A DNA stretch of 64,000 nucleotides from Augochlora pura (taxonomy: Eukaryota; Arthropoda; Insecta; Hymenoptera; Halictidae): contig NC_135777.1 in assembly GCF_028453695.1 (NCBI RefSeq), forward strand, positions 12,699,714 through 12,763,713. Direction: 5' to 3'. Positions 10,981 to 21,240 of this stretch are shown one piece after another (within the stretch, counting starts at the first letter, position 1; each line of letters starts with the position of its first letter). The position numbers and the translations under genes are program-made. Below the pieces are notes generated by a model. That model was not told where the DNA came from and searched no databases. It saw only the letters and a program-made list of their open reading frames with translations.

Positions 10981-11180
10981 CGCGTCGCGTCGGCACGCTC
11001 GTCTTGCTAATTGATCGAAGACATCGAACGCGTAGCGCGTTCTCTCTCGGATTCGGCAGGACCACGGTGTTTTCGAGCGGATAACAATCGCGCGCGCAAC
11101 ACACCGGCCGGTCCCTTTACGAATGTAAATGTATTCCTGATCGCGCGATCCGATAGCTTAATATTAATAATAGACCACGG

Positions 11181-11239
11181 AGAGAACGAAAGAGAGAGAG
11201 AGAAAGAGAAAGAGAAAGAGAGAGAGAGAGAGAGAGAGG
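11181..11239. repeat. (GA)n microsatellite
   Basis: GA dinucleotides with interspersed AAAGAG units, inside a CpG-rich block. GAGA-type sequences are known binding sites for GAGA-factor-like proteins in insects, but nothing here shows such use. Confidence 0.9.
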
Positions 11240-12471
11240 AAGGGGGTATCAGGGGATTATCGCGGAACTTCCGCGAGGAATTTGTCGGGCCCGTGGGACG
11301 GCGATACCCATCCCCGATATCGGCCAATTATGGCCGTGATTGAGTCATAACGATTCTGGTTATGTTAAACACGAGTTTCTCGGCCCGTTTTCGCCCGATA
11401 CCCTAGCGCACCGCGGCCGACGATATAAGATAGCGTGAAAGCATTCCACCCTGGCTTTAATTGGATACTTGTCTTTCTCGGTTGTTCGCGCGCGCGAAAC
11501 ACTCTAAGCGTACAGAAACACGCGGCCGTGTTCGTGCGCGCGAGTGCACCGGCGAGACGCGCGCGTTATCGCGGCGAAACGCTCGGCCAACCGGACGCGA
11601 GCGATAGTCTGCCTTCAATAACGGGGCGTAATATTACGTAAAGTCGGCTTTCAGTGGCTGGGTGTTACCCGGGCTCTTCTTTTTCCACTCCCTACCATAA
11701 AACACCGTATCCCGCGTTCCCTCTTTCGCGCGAGCCGCGAGTTTACGTCTTAACTTTGATCGTGGCCGCGATTGCGACGCCCGATTCACACGGAATCCCG
11801 CGATCGAGCACGGGAAATCGGTGTGCCGCTCGAGCGGTTCGGTTTCGAGACGATCCGGGGTTGGGAGCACTCGGGAAAACGTTCGGATGCGCGTGCGATT
11901 TTCATCGGAGACTAATTGACTAACGTATTTGGATCTATAATGCCACTTATGGTACGGTTCGTTAAAAAGAATTGATTGTTCCGCTCAAGTTGAACGCAAC
12001 CGAGTTAGGTCTGAGTATCTCGGAATTCTTTTTCTCATCGAAATATGTTTCGCATGGAATCAGCTCAGTCCAAGGCAATTCGCGTACCAAACGATTTCCT
12101 ATATAAATTGATAATTATTGAACCTTATCTACTACATTTATTCGCGTATTTGGATTTGCGAGTTTAATACCGGCGCCGTTCGATTGGTATATTTTGTTAG
12201 CACGATTTAAGTTTGACGTGATATCTGAACAACTTTGTTTTCGAATAATAGTTAATTATGCAGGAGTAACATCGAAGAGCGAATGCAAACATAGTTGAAT
12301 CAGTTGTTCGAAGAGCCCATAAAGTCTTGACTGAATAGTTCCATGTCCGACTGGCTATTGCAAAAATTTCCTCTGCTTCTTCTTGCTATTAGTAAATTTT
12401 TCTATTCTTTAATTATTTGCTATATTACTCTCACAACTAACTTAATAGAGCTAATAGTCGGATTTGACGTA

Positions 12472-12680
12472 TTAACCAGTTAACTGTGGTGATCTCTTTG
12501 TAGAGAAAACATTTTCATGAAACATTAAAATTTAGGAATATAATGTTGGTTTCGCCAGAATTACAATTTAAATATCAAATTGTAACAAAATTTTACGCAT
12601 GACGGATATAATCGTCATGACACAAAATTCTGCCACATCTCCATGAAGGATAAAGTCGTCAAACACACTTAACTGGTTAA
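12472..12680. mobile_element. TTAA-flanked miniature element, TTAACCAGTTAA family, 209 bp
   Basis: The left end reads TTAACCAGTTAACTGTGG and the right end CACACTTAACTGGTTAA. A relative of the same length lies at 28204-28412; the two share their ends and the string GATATAATCGTCA but differ in the middle. In this copy the GACGGATATAATCGTCATGA segment lies further from the right end, as if a duplicated or unrelated stretch replaced part of the interior. Confidence 0.75.
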
Positions 12681-15233
12681 CGAGATGGTCTTGCATGCGA
12701 TATACAATTCGCGGAGTCGCTGCTAATATCGCATGTGGTGCTCCTTATCGTTTGATTGAGATTAGTAAAATTATCAACCCAAATTGATGCTTACTAATGC
12801 ACCACGAAAAGAAACGTTCTACCTACTTTCTCGCTCAATTTAATAAGAAGTTAGTTTACTTTTGGTACGGCGATCAAGATTTTCATCTTGCTCCACTAAA
12901 TTTAATAAGAAACGAATCATTCTTGTTCCATTTATTTTACTCTATCTCGATCAGTTGGGATAAATAAACTTGCCAATTCGCTTCGACGTTTATTAACGGA
13001 AATGAGAGGAAGTGGTCTGCTCGGTATCTCGTTGAGTGGAATAAAAGATTAAATGGACTGCTACGATCTCGCGAAAATTAGTTTACCAACTATTTCGGTT
13101 TAGAGTGGCTCGACGATCGGCTAAATCGCGGTAACTAAAACGCGATGCAGGGGACGGAACACGGAAAGGGTCTCGTTGACGGAAGGTAGGTGAGAGGTTT
13201 CTCCGCAATTCCATCGGTCCCGGCGATACGTGCTTACAGTCGCGGCTCGTCGTATTTCTTGCTTGACTTTAATATGAGGCTCGGCGCGTAAGTAGACGTT
13301 ACATAAAATGGCAAATATCGGAAGGGCTTACGGCCGTATTATGCCGACGGTGGCGGCTTTATTGCGCGACATTCTCCGTCGAAGGAACGAACAAAAAAAA
13401 AAGAGAGAAAAATAATGGAGGAAGAGAGAAGGAGCGAGAGAGAGAAAAAGCGAGAAGGAAAGAGCAAGAGAGCTAGAGAGAGAGAGAGAGAGACGAAGAG
13501 GACAAGAAGCTCTCGAGACCACCGGCAGATGTACAGGATGTCGTCGTTCGAAGTGTCTACTGGCTTTTCTGTCGCGCGATGCATACAGGGTGTCCCGCGA
13601 GGTTCGAGCCAATCGTGTCCACCGGTGACGCATTTTTCTGGAAACGCGCGCAAGCGAAATGACTCGCGTCGAAGCCGCGGGAACTCGCTCGATCTTCGAA
13701 GGCAGGTGGAGGCCGGGATTTCCTGCGATAAATCCTCGAGGCTCGCATTAAGGGACGAGCATCCGTGCAAACAGTCGTTCGATCGTTACGATCCAGCCTG
13801 CCGTGAAATATATCCCGACCTCGAAAAGCGCGCGTCTCTCCGCGTCGCGTTAAATTCCGCGAGTGATCGGGAATCACGGTGTTATCGACACCCTTTAAGG
13901 ATCGGCTGCGATCCTCCGGATCCCGCGTTCCAGATCCTCAATTTTCAGCGTAATCGACGGCGAGATTGTTCCCGGTTTTCTTTGGGAAATGGCAGAAAAA
14001 AAGCGGCAGAAGTCGGCGACCGGCGTCTCGTTCGAGCAGGATTTTTTCCGCGGCAGGAACGCGAGATTGTTCGGACCGTTGCAAAACGCTCGTTCCGCGA
14101 AAGGAGATTTCCTTCAAGCCGAGAAGCGACGTCTAACAGAGATAAACGAGGTACGCGTCGGGAGCACTCGAGACGGGTTCGCAGGCGATCCCCGGCGTTA
14201 TTTCCAGGCAAGAAGAACCGCGATTAGAGCGATTAGAGAGACCACGGGCTGCGTGCGTGTGGAACGGAACGGTTCCATATATCTAGCCAAGCTTTGCGCA
14301 ACGTTCCAACGCGCTTCGTCTCGGTCTCAATTAACGCAATTACCCGGCTCCCTCGTCTAATTACCTATCAAACGGAATTGCTATCGTGAACGCGCGCGGA
14401 CGCGCAACTCGCCCGCTTGCGCGAGAGCCCAGCTAGCCTGGCTCCGCAAAAGACGAGCGCCTCTCCGCGTTCCCGACTCTCTGGTCTCTAATGAACGTTA
14501 TTAATTGCTTTATGATTTTTCGATAAAACATCGCCGTCGTAATCAAGTTATTATCCCACGTTTCGCGTCCTCGTTCCTTCTCCCTTCTTCCGCGCCTCTC
14601 GTTTCCCGTTTTTCGTCCCTGCACCGCTCCTGCTCGCGATCCTCCGGAGAAACTGTCCACACCTAATCACGCCGATTAGACTAGCAACATCTATGCGCTT
14701 CCAGTGTGTCTCCGAGTTGCTGGATCTCGCAGATTTTCACGGTGATTTACGTCGATAGACGATTTCAGTAAATGCGACCGTTTTAAGAAATTTTACGAGG
14801 TTTTTACAGAAATTTGTTAAATGAATGCTTTCGTCAAATTTTACTAACCTAAATGTTTCAAGGCACTGGGATATTTCTACAATGTAGTTCTTTTCACTTG
14901 CTTCAGGAATCAGTGCAAAAGAAAAATAAGTCGTTGTTATTGCGGATCATTGTTCAATGTGAAAGTAATGTAATAATATTTTCGGAGACTTCAAATCTCT
15001 TTGCCATTCTGCATTCGATCTACTTACTTTTGTCATAAATCGCTTGTAAATTATTTTTATAATTCTAAGTTATTTCTTTTCTCAATAATTTGATTGAATT
15101 CACCCTCGTACATATTAAAATGTTTTTACTATTCTGCGTTGAATCTATACATTCTTGTTAGAAATCCATAATATCTGCACTCTAGTATATACTCTATCGG
15201 AAAGGCTAACTTGGACAAGTATCGTGAAAAATA
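12681..15233. other. No recognised gene; AT-rich flanks around a CpG-rich block
   Basis: 12681-13100 is AT-rich. 13100-14680 is CpG-rich, beginning with a GA-rich purine tract at 13408-13495. A 270-codon plus-strand frame starts in that tract, encodes runs of E/R/K, and continues through GC-rich DNA without a recognisable domain. Near 14485-14540 there is an AT patch with ATTAATTGCTTTATGAT, which looks like a homeodomain-type site cluster. 14690-15233 is AT-rich with nothing recognisable. Confidence 0.45.
13408..13495. repeat. Imperfect GA-rich purine tract
   Basis: Mostly GAGAGA and GAAAAAG units with interruptions, on the plus strand, at the edge of a CpG-rich block. Confidence 0.8.
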
Positions 15234-15640
15234 TACAGGATGGTCCTGCAACTTTCAAAATATGCATTGGGCAACAAATTTTTCGATATTAATGTTGCGT
15301 TGTTTAAAGGAACTCGGTACGTAGTTAATTTATTTCTTTTATACGTGGAGCCGCTCTGGAGATTTGAAGGTCAATTTTCTTTTCTTAAATGGAATACTAT
15401 ACATATAGACTACTACATACATGCAGAGATCTTGTGATAATACCTATATCCTTTTATATTTTCATACAAAAATTGATTAATATAGAACTTGACCTAAATT
15501 TTCGGAGTGGCTCTACTTAAAAAAGTTAACGCACTACATACTACGCCTCTTTAAACTAAATCTCTGTATTGAAAAATTTCTTGCCCAATGCACATTTTGA
15601 AACTTGCAGAAGGTGCACAAGTTACATGGACCACCCTGTA
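15234..15640. mobile_element. TA-flanked palindromic miniature element with TACAGG ends, 407 bp
   Basis: The left end reads TACAGGATGGTCCTGCAACT and the complement of the right end TACAGGGTGGTCCATGTAAC. Inverted similarity continues inward: AAATATGCATTGGGCAACAA on the left pairs with the complement of TTGCCCAATGCACATTTTG on the right, and a further block (GGAGCCGCTCTGGAGATTTG) has its inverted partner around 15495-15520. It is close to a full-length foldback. The 65-codon frame at 15240-15437 is simply its left arm. Confidence 0.75.
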
Positions 15641-15789
15641 TTTAGGAAAATTGATAAACAAACTTTCTAATCGACCCAAGTACAATCTCATCGATAAAAT
15701 TTACTACTAGCCAAATGTTGGTGAACTTTTTAGTTGAGTAGATTCGTTTTGTTGCAATATCTCGTTAACAGGGACCAACCTTGGACATA

Positions 15790-16038
15790 TTAACCCTTTG
15801 CACTCGAAGCCATTTCAACTGGAAATCTAAAATAATTTTTCCGGCTTCTAGTATTTCCATTTTACATAACGGAATTCATTCTATGCTTATGATATTGAGT
15901 ATTATGACTCATGTAACAGTTAAACTTTTAACATTTCTTCAGATCCAAGCTTTGGCAATATCTATACAAATAATTTTGGAATGTACCGCAACAATTTTAA
16001 TGGCGCCGCAGAATCGCCACTCGAGTGCAAAGGGTTAA
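15790..16038. mobile_element. TTAA-flanked miniature element, TTAACCCTTTGCACTCGA family, 249 bp
   Basis: The left end reads TTAACCCTTTGCACTCGA and the right end TCGAGTGCAAAGGGTTAA, a perfect inverted pair of 18 bp including TTAA. This is the best-preserved pair of ends in the window. The interior is AT-rich. The 85-codon frame covering it is the element itself and not a gene. Confidence 0.85.
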
Positions 16039-16642
16039 GACATATTTAGCCAACTCCCGATCGTCACAGATCGAACGCCGTCATCCGTAGATAGATATTT
16101 ATGAGGAGAAGTTCGCGGATGCCCTCGGGGGCGGTGTATAATGTAATTTATATGCGCGCTTACCGACGAAACTCGGCGCAGAAGGAAGGTCGCGGGACTT
16201 AACAGTCGGATTACTTCTGAGTGTCATTCCGCGGGAAGTTTGCGGGTTCATTTGAATATCGCGCGGCCAACTTTTATAACAACCTCTCCTCGGATCTATT
16301 AGCGGCCGTATCGCGCAGCCTTTGTTCGCCGAATCTGTTTCGTTCTCGACGAAAATGCGCTCGGCTGTACGCGCCGCGGCTCGGTATGCTCAACCCTCGA
16401 TTCACGAATCGTTTCGCTCGCGACCTGTCTGCGAAAAAACCGCGTCGAGAATCGTACTTTACGTGCTCTGAGATTTCTGGGTAATTCGTGAAAGGTCGCA
16501 GATGTTATTCAGGTCAGTTTAATCTGAGAGAACTGTAGTACCATATGTATATAAACACGCATACACAGGTTCATATTTGGCTGGCGAATTAAACATAGTG
16601 GAGTTTTCGTCAACATGGTTGCAAAATGATTTATCGAAGTGT
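16039..16642. other. No recognised gene; short CpG-rich block
   Basis: 16060-16480 is CpG-rich with an 87-codon plus-strand frame lacking any recognisable domain. 16480-16642 is AT-leaning. Nothing else seen. Confidence 0.4.
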
Positions 16643-16866
16643 TTAACACTAGATTTACGGAATCCGTCAAAATGACGGGTCACTGATTTGTTAACGTACT
16701 ATTATTCAAATTTTAAAGATACATTTATTGCTTATTTATCGATTATATTTACTATAAGTATTTATATTTATTTATTTATCGATTACATTAACGATTAGAA
16801 TAAATCGTTACTTTCATAAACAAATATAAAACGGCTGCTTTTATTACTCCGTAAACCTAGTGTTAA
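16643..16866. mobile_element. TTAA-flanked miniature element, TTAACACTAGGTTTACGG family, 224 bp
   Basis: The left end reads TTAACACTAGATTTACGGA and the complement of the right end TTAACACTAGGTTTACGGAG. Inside the left end lies ATCCGTCAAAATGACGGGT, a small dyad (CCGTCAAAATGACGG) kept in the 34791 copy. It serves as the reference copy of the family here. Confidence 0.8.
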
Positions 16867-16960
16867 CGAAGCAACGTAGGTTTTGCATTGATAACAATTT
16901 TATAAATCAGATGTTCGTAGGATGATCTACGATATATTCATAAACCTAGAGAGTGATCTC

Positions 16961-16974
16961 GCAGATCTTTATGC
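16961..16974 (+). repeat. Solo terminus of the GCGGATCTTTATGC repeat family
   Basis: Reads GCAGATCTTTATGC, followed by an AT-rich stretch. No opposite end is evident nearby. Confidence 0.35.
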
Positions 16975-17035
16975 ACAGATACGGCCACAAAATTGTTCAG
17001 TATAAAAACATGTGCATGTTATAATAATTTTCCTG

Positions 17036-17129
17036 ATAGAACGAGTCAAGTTTGGTTTCTTGTTTAATAACTTGTTAATAACTTTTAATAAAAATGACTC
17101 GTTATTACGGCGAAATTATGAGGGGTTAA
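17036..17129. mobile_element. Partial TTAACCCC-family element (one end)
   Basis: AATGACTCGTTATTACGGCG, then GAGGGGTTAA ending at 17129, matches the end of the 43904 copy (ACTCGTTATTATAGTGC then AGGTTA). The other end is not recognisable. Confidence 0.45.
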
Positions 17130-17189
17130 GAACTATCTATCAATAGTATATTTATTTTATCCATATCATAAAGGATCTAAAAGGATCTA

Positions 17190-17438
17190 AAAAAGCTGAT
17201 AAAAGAAAAATTGAAATTCACATTTGGACGACGGAGAACTTTAACAACTATAAAATTGTCTTTAATTTTACAAAATATATTTCCGAAGTAATTTACATAA
17301 TTTTATTTCTGTTCCTAGATTTCGATAATAGAAGAATTAAAAGTTTCGATTTAGAAGACATGAATAACATTTATTTAACAGATTATGTACGAAATCTTCA
17401 TCACGAGTGTAATACGTTGTTACAGTGCAAGGAATTAA
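17190..17438. mobile_element. Degraded TTAACCCC-family element
   Basis: From about 17290 the sequence follows the 43904 copy (TTTCGATTTAGAAGA, then CATCACGAG, then GTTACAGTGCAAGGAATTAA) and ends at a TTAA at 17435-17438. The left boundary is uncertain. With the piece at 17036-17129 it forms two same-orientation remnants side by side. Confidence 0.5.
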
Positions 17439-17472
17439 AAAGACTAGTTCAAAACGCCTGGTAACCTTTAGA

Positions 17473-17801
17473 TTACCCCTTTGACTACTGTTGGCGTCTA
17501 TTGGCGTCCGAAACATGTTGGCTTCCCGGTACTGTAGGCGCCAATAGGTGTCCAGATCAAATTTTGCCAGTTTCGCCTGTTTATTATTAAATTTTATTAT
17601 TAAATGTTGAAAATAAAAACTTGAAATTAATGCTCATTTCAAGTAATATTGATTTAATGTAATAGAATTCATTATTTTGAATATTTTAACATATTATATG
17701 TCTAACGAAAAACTTCCCCGCACTCAGTGGACGTCGCAAGTGAATTCGTACCGTACCGTACGGCCGGTGTGTGTCAAAGTCTGTTAGAGTCAAAGGGTTA
17801 A
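17473..17801. mobile_element. TTAA-flanked miniature element with CCCTTTGACT ends, 329 bp
   Basis: The left end reads TTACCCCTTTGACTACTG (TTAA altered to TTAC) and the right end AGAGTCAAAGGGTTAA. Subterminal GGCG-rich segments occur on both sides. The interior is AT-rich with no frame. It begins only 35 bp after the preceding TTAACCCC-family remnant. Confidence 0.65.
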
Positions 17802-18749
17802 AAACACAATACTAAGGCTAATAAAGCACACTTAAACTATTTTCGTATCGACTCAAGTGATAGGAAAAATAAAAGAAATGTGTCGATCTATAATATCTAC
17901 CGAAACAGCGCGCGAAGGTTGGCGTCCGTAAAATATAAAGAGGAAACTCACCATCCCCTATCGGCTCCGCGGTCGTGGAGCGATCAGCGTCTTTCCACCA
18001 CCTGCAAGACAAAGAAGTCCACGTTTCAATTTTCAAGGGCCGTGTGTCGAGGGGGAGAGTCGCGATTCGCCACTTCGCCGCGTTCCGAGACCCGACAATG
18101 ATAAAACGCGCGCGCGCACCGGCTATCGCGAGCGTAGATCGCGCGACGGTACGGAGCGTTATCCTCGGAGATCAAAGAAACAGGTCGAACACCTCCGGAG
18201 GGAGGGCGAGGGGATCGAAAAGGTCGTTAAAGACGCGCTCTTGCGATAAGTCGACGGCGTGAGAGGAGCGTAACGATTTCCAACGATAGAGGACGACGTT
18301 GCTGGAAAGGGCGCGTAGGGTGGGAGGAGGGGTTGGGTAGCCATTTAGTGCGGCGAGCAGGTGAGATTGGCGAGAGTCGCGCGGCGACGAGAGGGAATTC
18401 GGGGCAGGGTGACGCAGACCAAATAATCAGCCGCGGTGTTGCTCACCGTCACGGGTACCTTCTTCGTGCCGGTTCCCCTATTCGCTTATCTTTCGGGCCA
18501 ATTGAATAGATCAACGATAGACCCGCTGGTCTATAAAACGTGTGCAGGCTGCCTCTCTCCGACGAGACAGGTGCATCTTTCCCTCCAGAAGATGCACCTG
18601 ACCGGTTACCGACCACCGCTCTAGGGAAACCGAACCACCCTTGTATCTTTATCACCGGTAAATTGCCACGAAACTTCCTCCGTTTCTCGCGGCGATGATT
18701 AAAGACCCGACACTCCATGGAATATCTGACTGACGGTAATTTTAGCATT
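17802..18749. other. CpG-rich block, no recognised gene
   Basis: 17880-18720 is CpG-rich. Overlapping frames of up to 107 codons on both strands have no recognisable domain. The notable structure is the TATA-like string and hairpin at 18532-18600. Confidence 0.4.
18532..18600 (+). promoter_or_regulatory. TATA-like box followed by a perfect E-box hairpin
   Basis: TATAAAA lies at 18532-18538. Thirty bases downstream, CAGGTGCATCTT (18568-18579) is repeated in perfect inverted form as AAGATGCACCTG (18589-18600) across a 9-base spacer. Each arm carries CAGGTG/CACCTG, the E-box class bound by Snail, ZEB and Daughterless-type proteins. No clear initiator is seen, and no gene is recognised downstream, so promoter function is only a possibility; the hairpin could also be incidental. 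Confidence 0.25.
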
Positions 18750-18941
18750 TTAGAACTAGATTTATGGGGCACTAAAAACAGCTGTGTTATATTAATTTAT
18801 AAAAGTAACGATATGATATTTAATCTATTTTTAACGAGTGTTATTGTAATATCTGCCGCAAGTAACACACATATTGAATAAATAATACGTAAATGTGTCG
18901 ATTGCTTGTCATTTCGTCGTGTTCGATACACCTAGTATTAA
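18750..18941. mobile_element. Degraded TTAACACTAGG-family element, about 192 bp
   Basis: The left part reads TTAGAACTAGATTTATGG and the right part GTCATTTCGTCGTGTTCG, then ACACCTAGTATTAA, matching the TGACGGATTCCGTAAA and CCTAGTGTTAA portions of the family with many changes. Confidence 0.5.
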
Positions 18942-19626
18942 TGAAAATAATATGTTGGCTGGCATGTCAAAGACAAGCTAGAAATTCTTGAATGCCATAC
19001 TACGTGCTGCAATAATTATATGAACACATGTGTGACACTGTCACCGAACATGTTACGATTCACCCCGATAATTAATGCAATAATTAAATGACCCTTATGC
19101 ACTAGATCTTTTTACAAAGAGTCTATTATTTGTCTAAAAAAGAACAGCGGCCTGTAAACTTAATATGCTTGAATGAACGATTTTAGGATTAATAACAAAA
19201 TGATTTGCATGATCACATTCGCAGATGTAATATTTATTTCTAAAGAAACACAAAATCATGTAATTTACCGTAAAACAAGTCTCGTGTTTATTAAGTAATG
19301 TTAATCAGAATTAACAAACATTTATTTTTCATTTGTTAGTCATTATTTAGTATAATTTATTTCATGATTAATTCAACGGATTTGTGCCGTTTAATAGCTA
19401 TGAATGCAGTCCATATCATCAACGAAGATAGGACTCACTACGACGTCGGTTTCTTTTCTTAAATCAGTATGTACCGGCTCGATTTATATAAATCGTTATT
19501 TATAATCGCACAATGCTTGTCTATGTGGTAAAATTGTTGAAAATCATAACCGTAAGGTCTTCGATACGCTGTGGCGTTAGGTGTCGAAAGATACGGAAAG
19601 TACTTAATTTATGTTGATAAGGTACA

Positions 19627-19671
19627 GAAGAAGAAGAAGAAGAAGAAGAAGAAGAAGAAGAAGAAGAAGAA
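19627..19671. repeat. (AAG)n microsatellite
   Basis: Fifteen uninterrupted AAG units. Frames through it give poly-K on one strand and poly-L on the other. Confidence 0.95.
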
Positions 19672-20490
19672 GGAAATTCAGCGGAGTGCGAGCTTTCTCT
19701 CGCGGCGAGCGCTGCAAACTTCGAACTTGTTGGCGCCTCCGGACGTAATCCAAGCTCTTAGCAACGTTCTCCGACGGATATATACGTCTGCCCTGGTGAA
19801 CAGGAAAAAATAGGAGGTCCACTCGCGCGAGCCGACTGCTTTCGACGAATCCGAAGGCTCGCGGAGGAAGAAAACTTAGAAAAGTCGTGTCCCGAGTAAA
19901 CCCGGAATCGCGGGATTATCCGAGATGATCGCCTAATAGCTTTAGGAAAGAATCGACTGGAGGGGAACTGCTTAAAATTAGCATAAGCCCCGACTCGGGC
20001 CGCCTAACGAGCGGAAGAGCCGAGACCCCAAAAGTGCTGCGCCGAGACGCGAGAGGAGAAAAAAAAGAGAAAGAAATGAAAGGGAACCGACAAGGAAGGA
20101 AGGAAGGAAACAACGACGAAAATCAGCCGTCACAGAAGCAGATCGCTGGCAAAACGCGTCCACCTCTTTCTGTCGCGACCCTCCCGGTCGATCTTCCGCG
20201 ATACTCGCGTGCTGCGAACGCGTGTGGTCCAATTAACCTGTTAGCCGAGACAGACAACTTAACTCGCCGATTGTATTCACCGGTGTCCATAAATCTGTTT
20301 TTCTATTTATTTACTGGGCGGCTCTGTTGAATTTAATTGTACCGCAACGTCTGCACCGGCAATTATATAGTAATTACATTTATTACGGCGTAATTTGCTC
20401 TTGATCGTTGGCATTTCGCTGTGATTACAACGTTTGCCCCGTAATGTATGTTACCGAACGCTGTACGGTAACGTACTCGCTGCTATAAAC

Positions 20491-20512
20491 TTGTCTACGA
20501 TTATGTAGACAA
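20491..20512. other. Short dyad TTGTCTAC-GTAGACAA
   Basis: A perfect 8-bp inverted repeat with a 6-base centre (GATTAT). It could be a paired protein site or chance. Confidence 0.3.
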
Positions 20513-20779
20513 CGATATGCCTCTCTGAATCCGTTCGATGCTCGTAGAAGACAGGCTCGTTTAATGTCGAACGCTGGCATATATTTAACGTTAATTTAAT
20601 ATCATAGCTCCATTGCATCATGACGATGCGGCTGCAATGCTTCGGCTTTCACGAGCTTCTTCTGAATTTTAGCCTATTGTTCAGGTCGTGAATTTTGCGA
20701 TAGGTTATATGGGTTTTCGATGATATCGAGATATTGGCGCGAACTTTTCGTTGAAACGAAGACTGTCAAAATTTTATTC

Positions 20780-21240
20780 CGATCTATGGACATTCGTAGA
20801 GCCCAGGGGTTTTAATAGAGACTGCGGATCGTCGTGGAAACTGTGGGCTTACCTAGTAATCTCGCGTTGTTGCAGAGATCGTAGCCTCTTTCGTAAAGTA
20901 CGCGTCTTCGCAGCATTTTGGACTTCCGAGTAAACTATGGACCTTTACGAAGACCGTGGGCTTTCGCAGAGATCATGGACTTTCACGAAAACTATGCGTC
21001 TTCGGTGAGACGGTGAGTAGACCATGGATCTTCGGGACGACCGAGGGCTTACGGTGAAACTGTGGACTTTTGGTAAACTATGGACCTAAGCGAAGACCAC
21101 GGAGTTTCGCAGCGGCCGCATACGCGGAGATCGCGGATTTCAGCGAAAATCGTGGACTCGGCGAACCGTGCGTTTCTAGGAAGATCGAGGAACTGCTCGG
21201 ACCAAGGAGTTTTATGGGGACCATAGGCTTCGCGGTCACG
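20780..21240 (+). repeat. Degenerate minisatellite with about 19-21 bp units
   Basis: Units alternate between GACCRTGGACTTTCG-like and AACTATGGACC-like forms, for example GACCGTGGGCTTTCGCAGA, then GATCATGGACTTTCACGAAA. Roughly twenty units are recognisable, best preserved between 20915 and 21120. Frames crossing it, including 126 codons plus and 113 codons minus, are products of the repeat and the following CpG-rich DNA. Confidence 0.75.

Larger units (their letters stand above)
10346..12471. other. No recognised gene; CpG-rich block with simple repeats, then AT-rich DNA
   Basis: 10530-11920 is CpG-rich, with a 12-bp GC-rich repeat at 10950-10980 and a GA tract at 11181-11239. 11930-12470 is AT-rich and holds a second copy of GGTATATTTTGTTAGCAC near 12186. 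Frames of up to 110 codons include the GA tract (runs of RE) and are not called. Confidence 0.45.
18942..20779. other. No recognised gene; AT-rich then CpG-rich
   Basis: 18942-19620 is AT-rich with no feature. After the AAG array, 19680-20240 is CpG-rich. 20330-20460 has several ATTA/TAAT-type strings (CAATTATATAGTAATTACAT) interspersed with GC-rich segments, a composition seen in insect enhancers, without proof. A small dyad lies at 20491-20512. Confidence 0.4.

Noticed and set aside
13584..13596. TACAGGGTGTCCC, similar to the ends of TA-flanked elements
   Set aside because: No inverted partner end found; a similar TACAGGATGTCG at 13529 has the same orientation. Not enough to define an element.
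13415..14227. 270-codon plus-strand frame, the longest in the window
   Set aside because: It starts inside the GA-rich tract and encodes E/R/K runs, then continues through CpG-rich DNA without any domain; opposing frames are also open.
15781..16038. 85-codon frame
   Set aside because: It coincides with a TTAA-bounded transposon and is not a gene.
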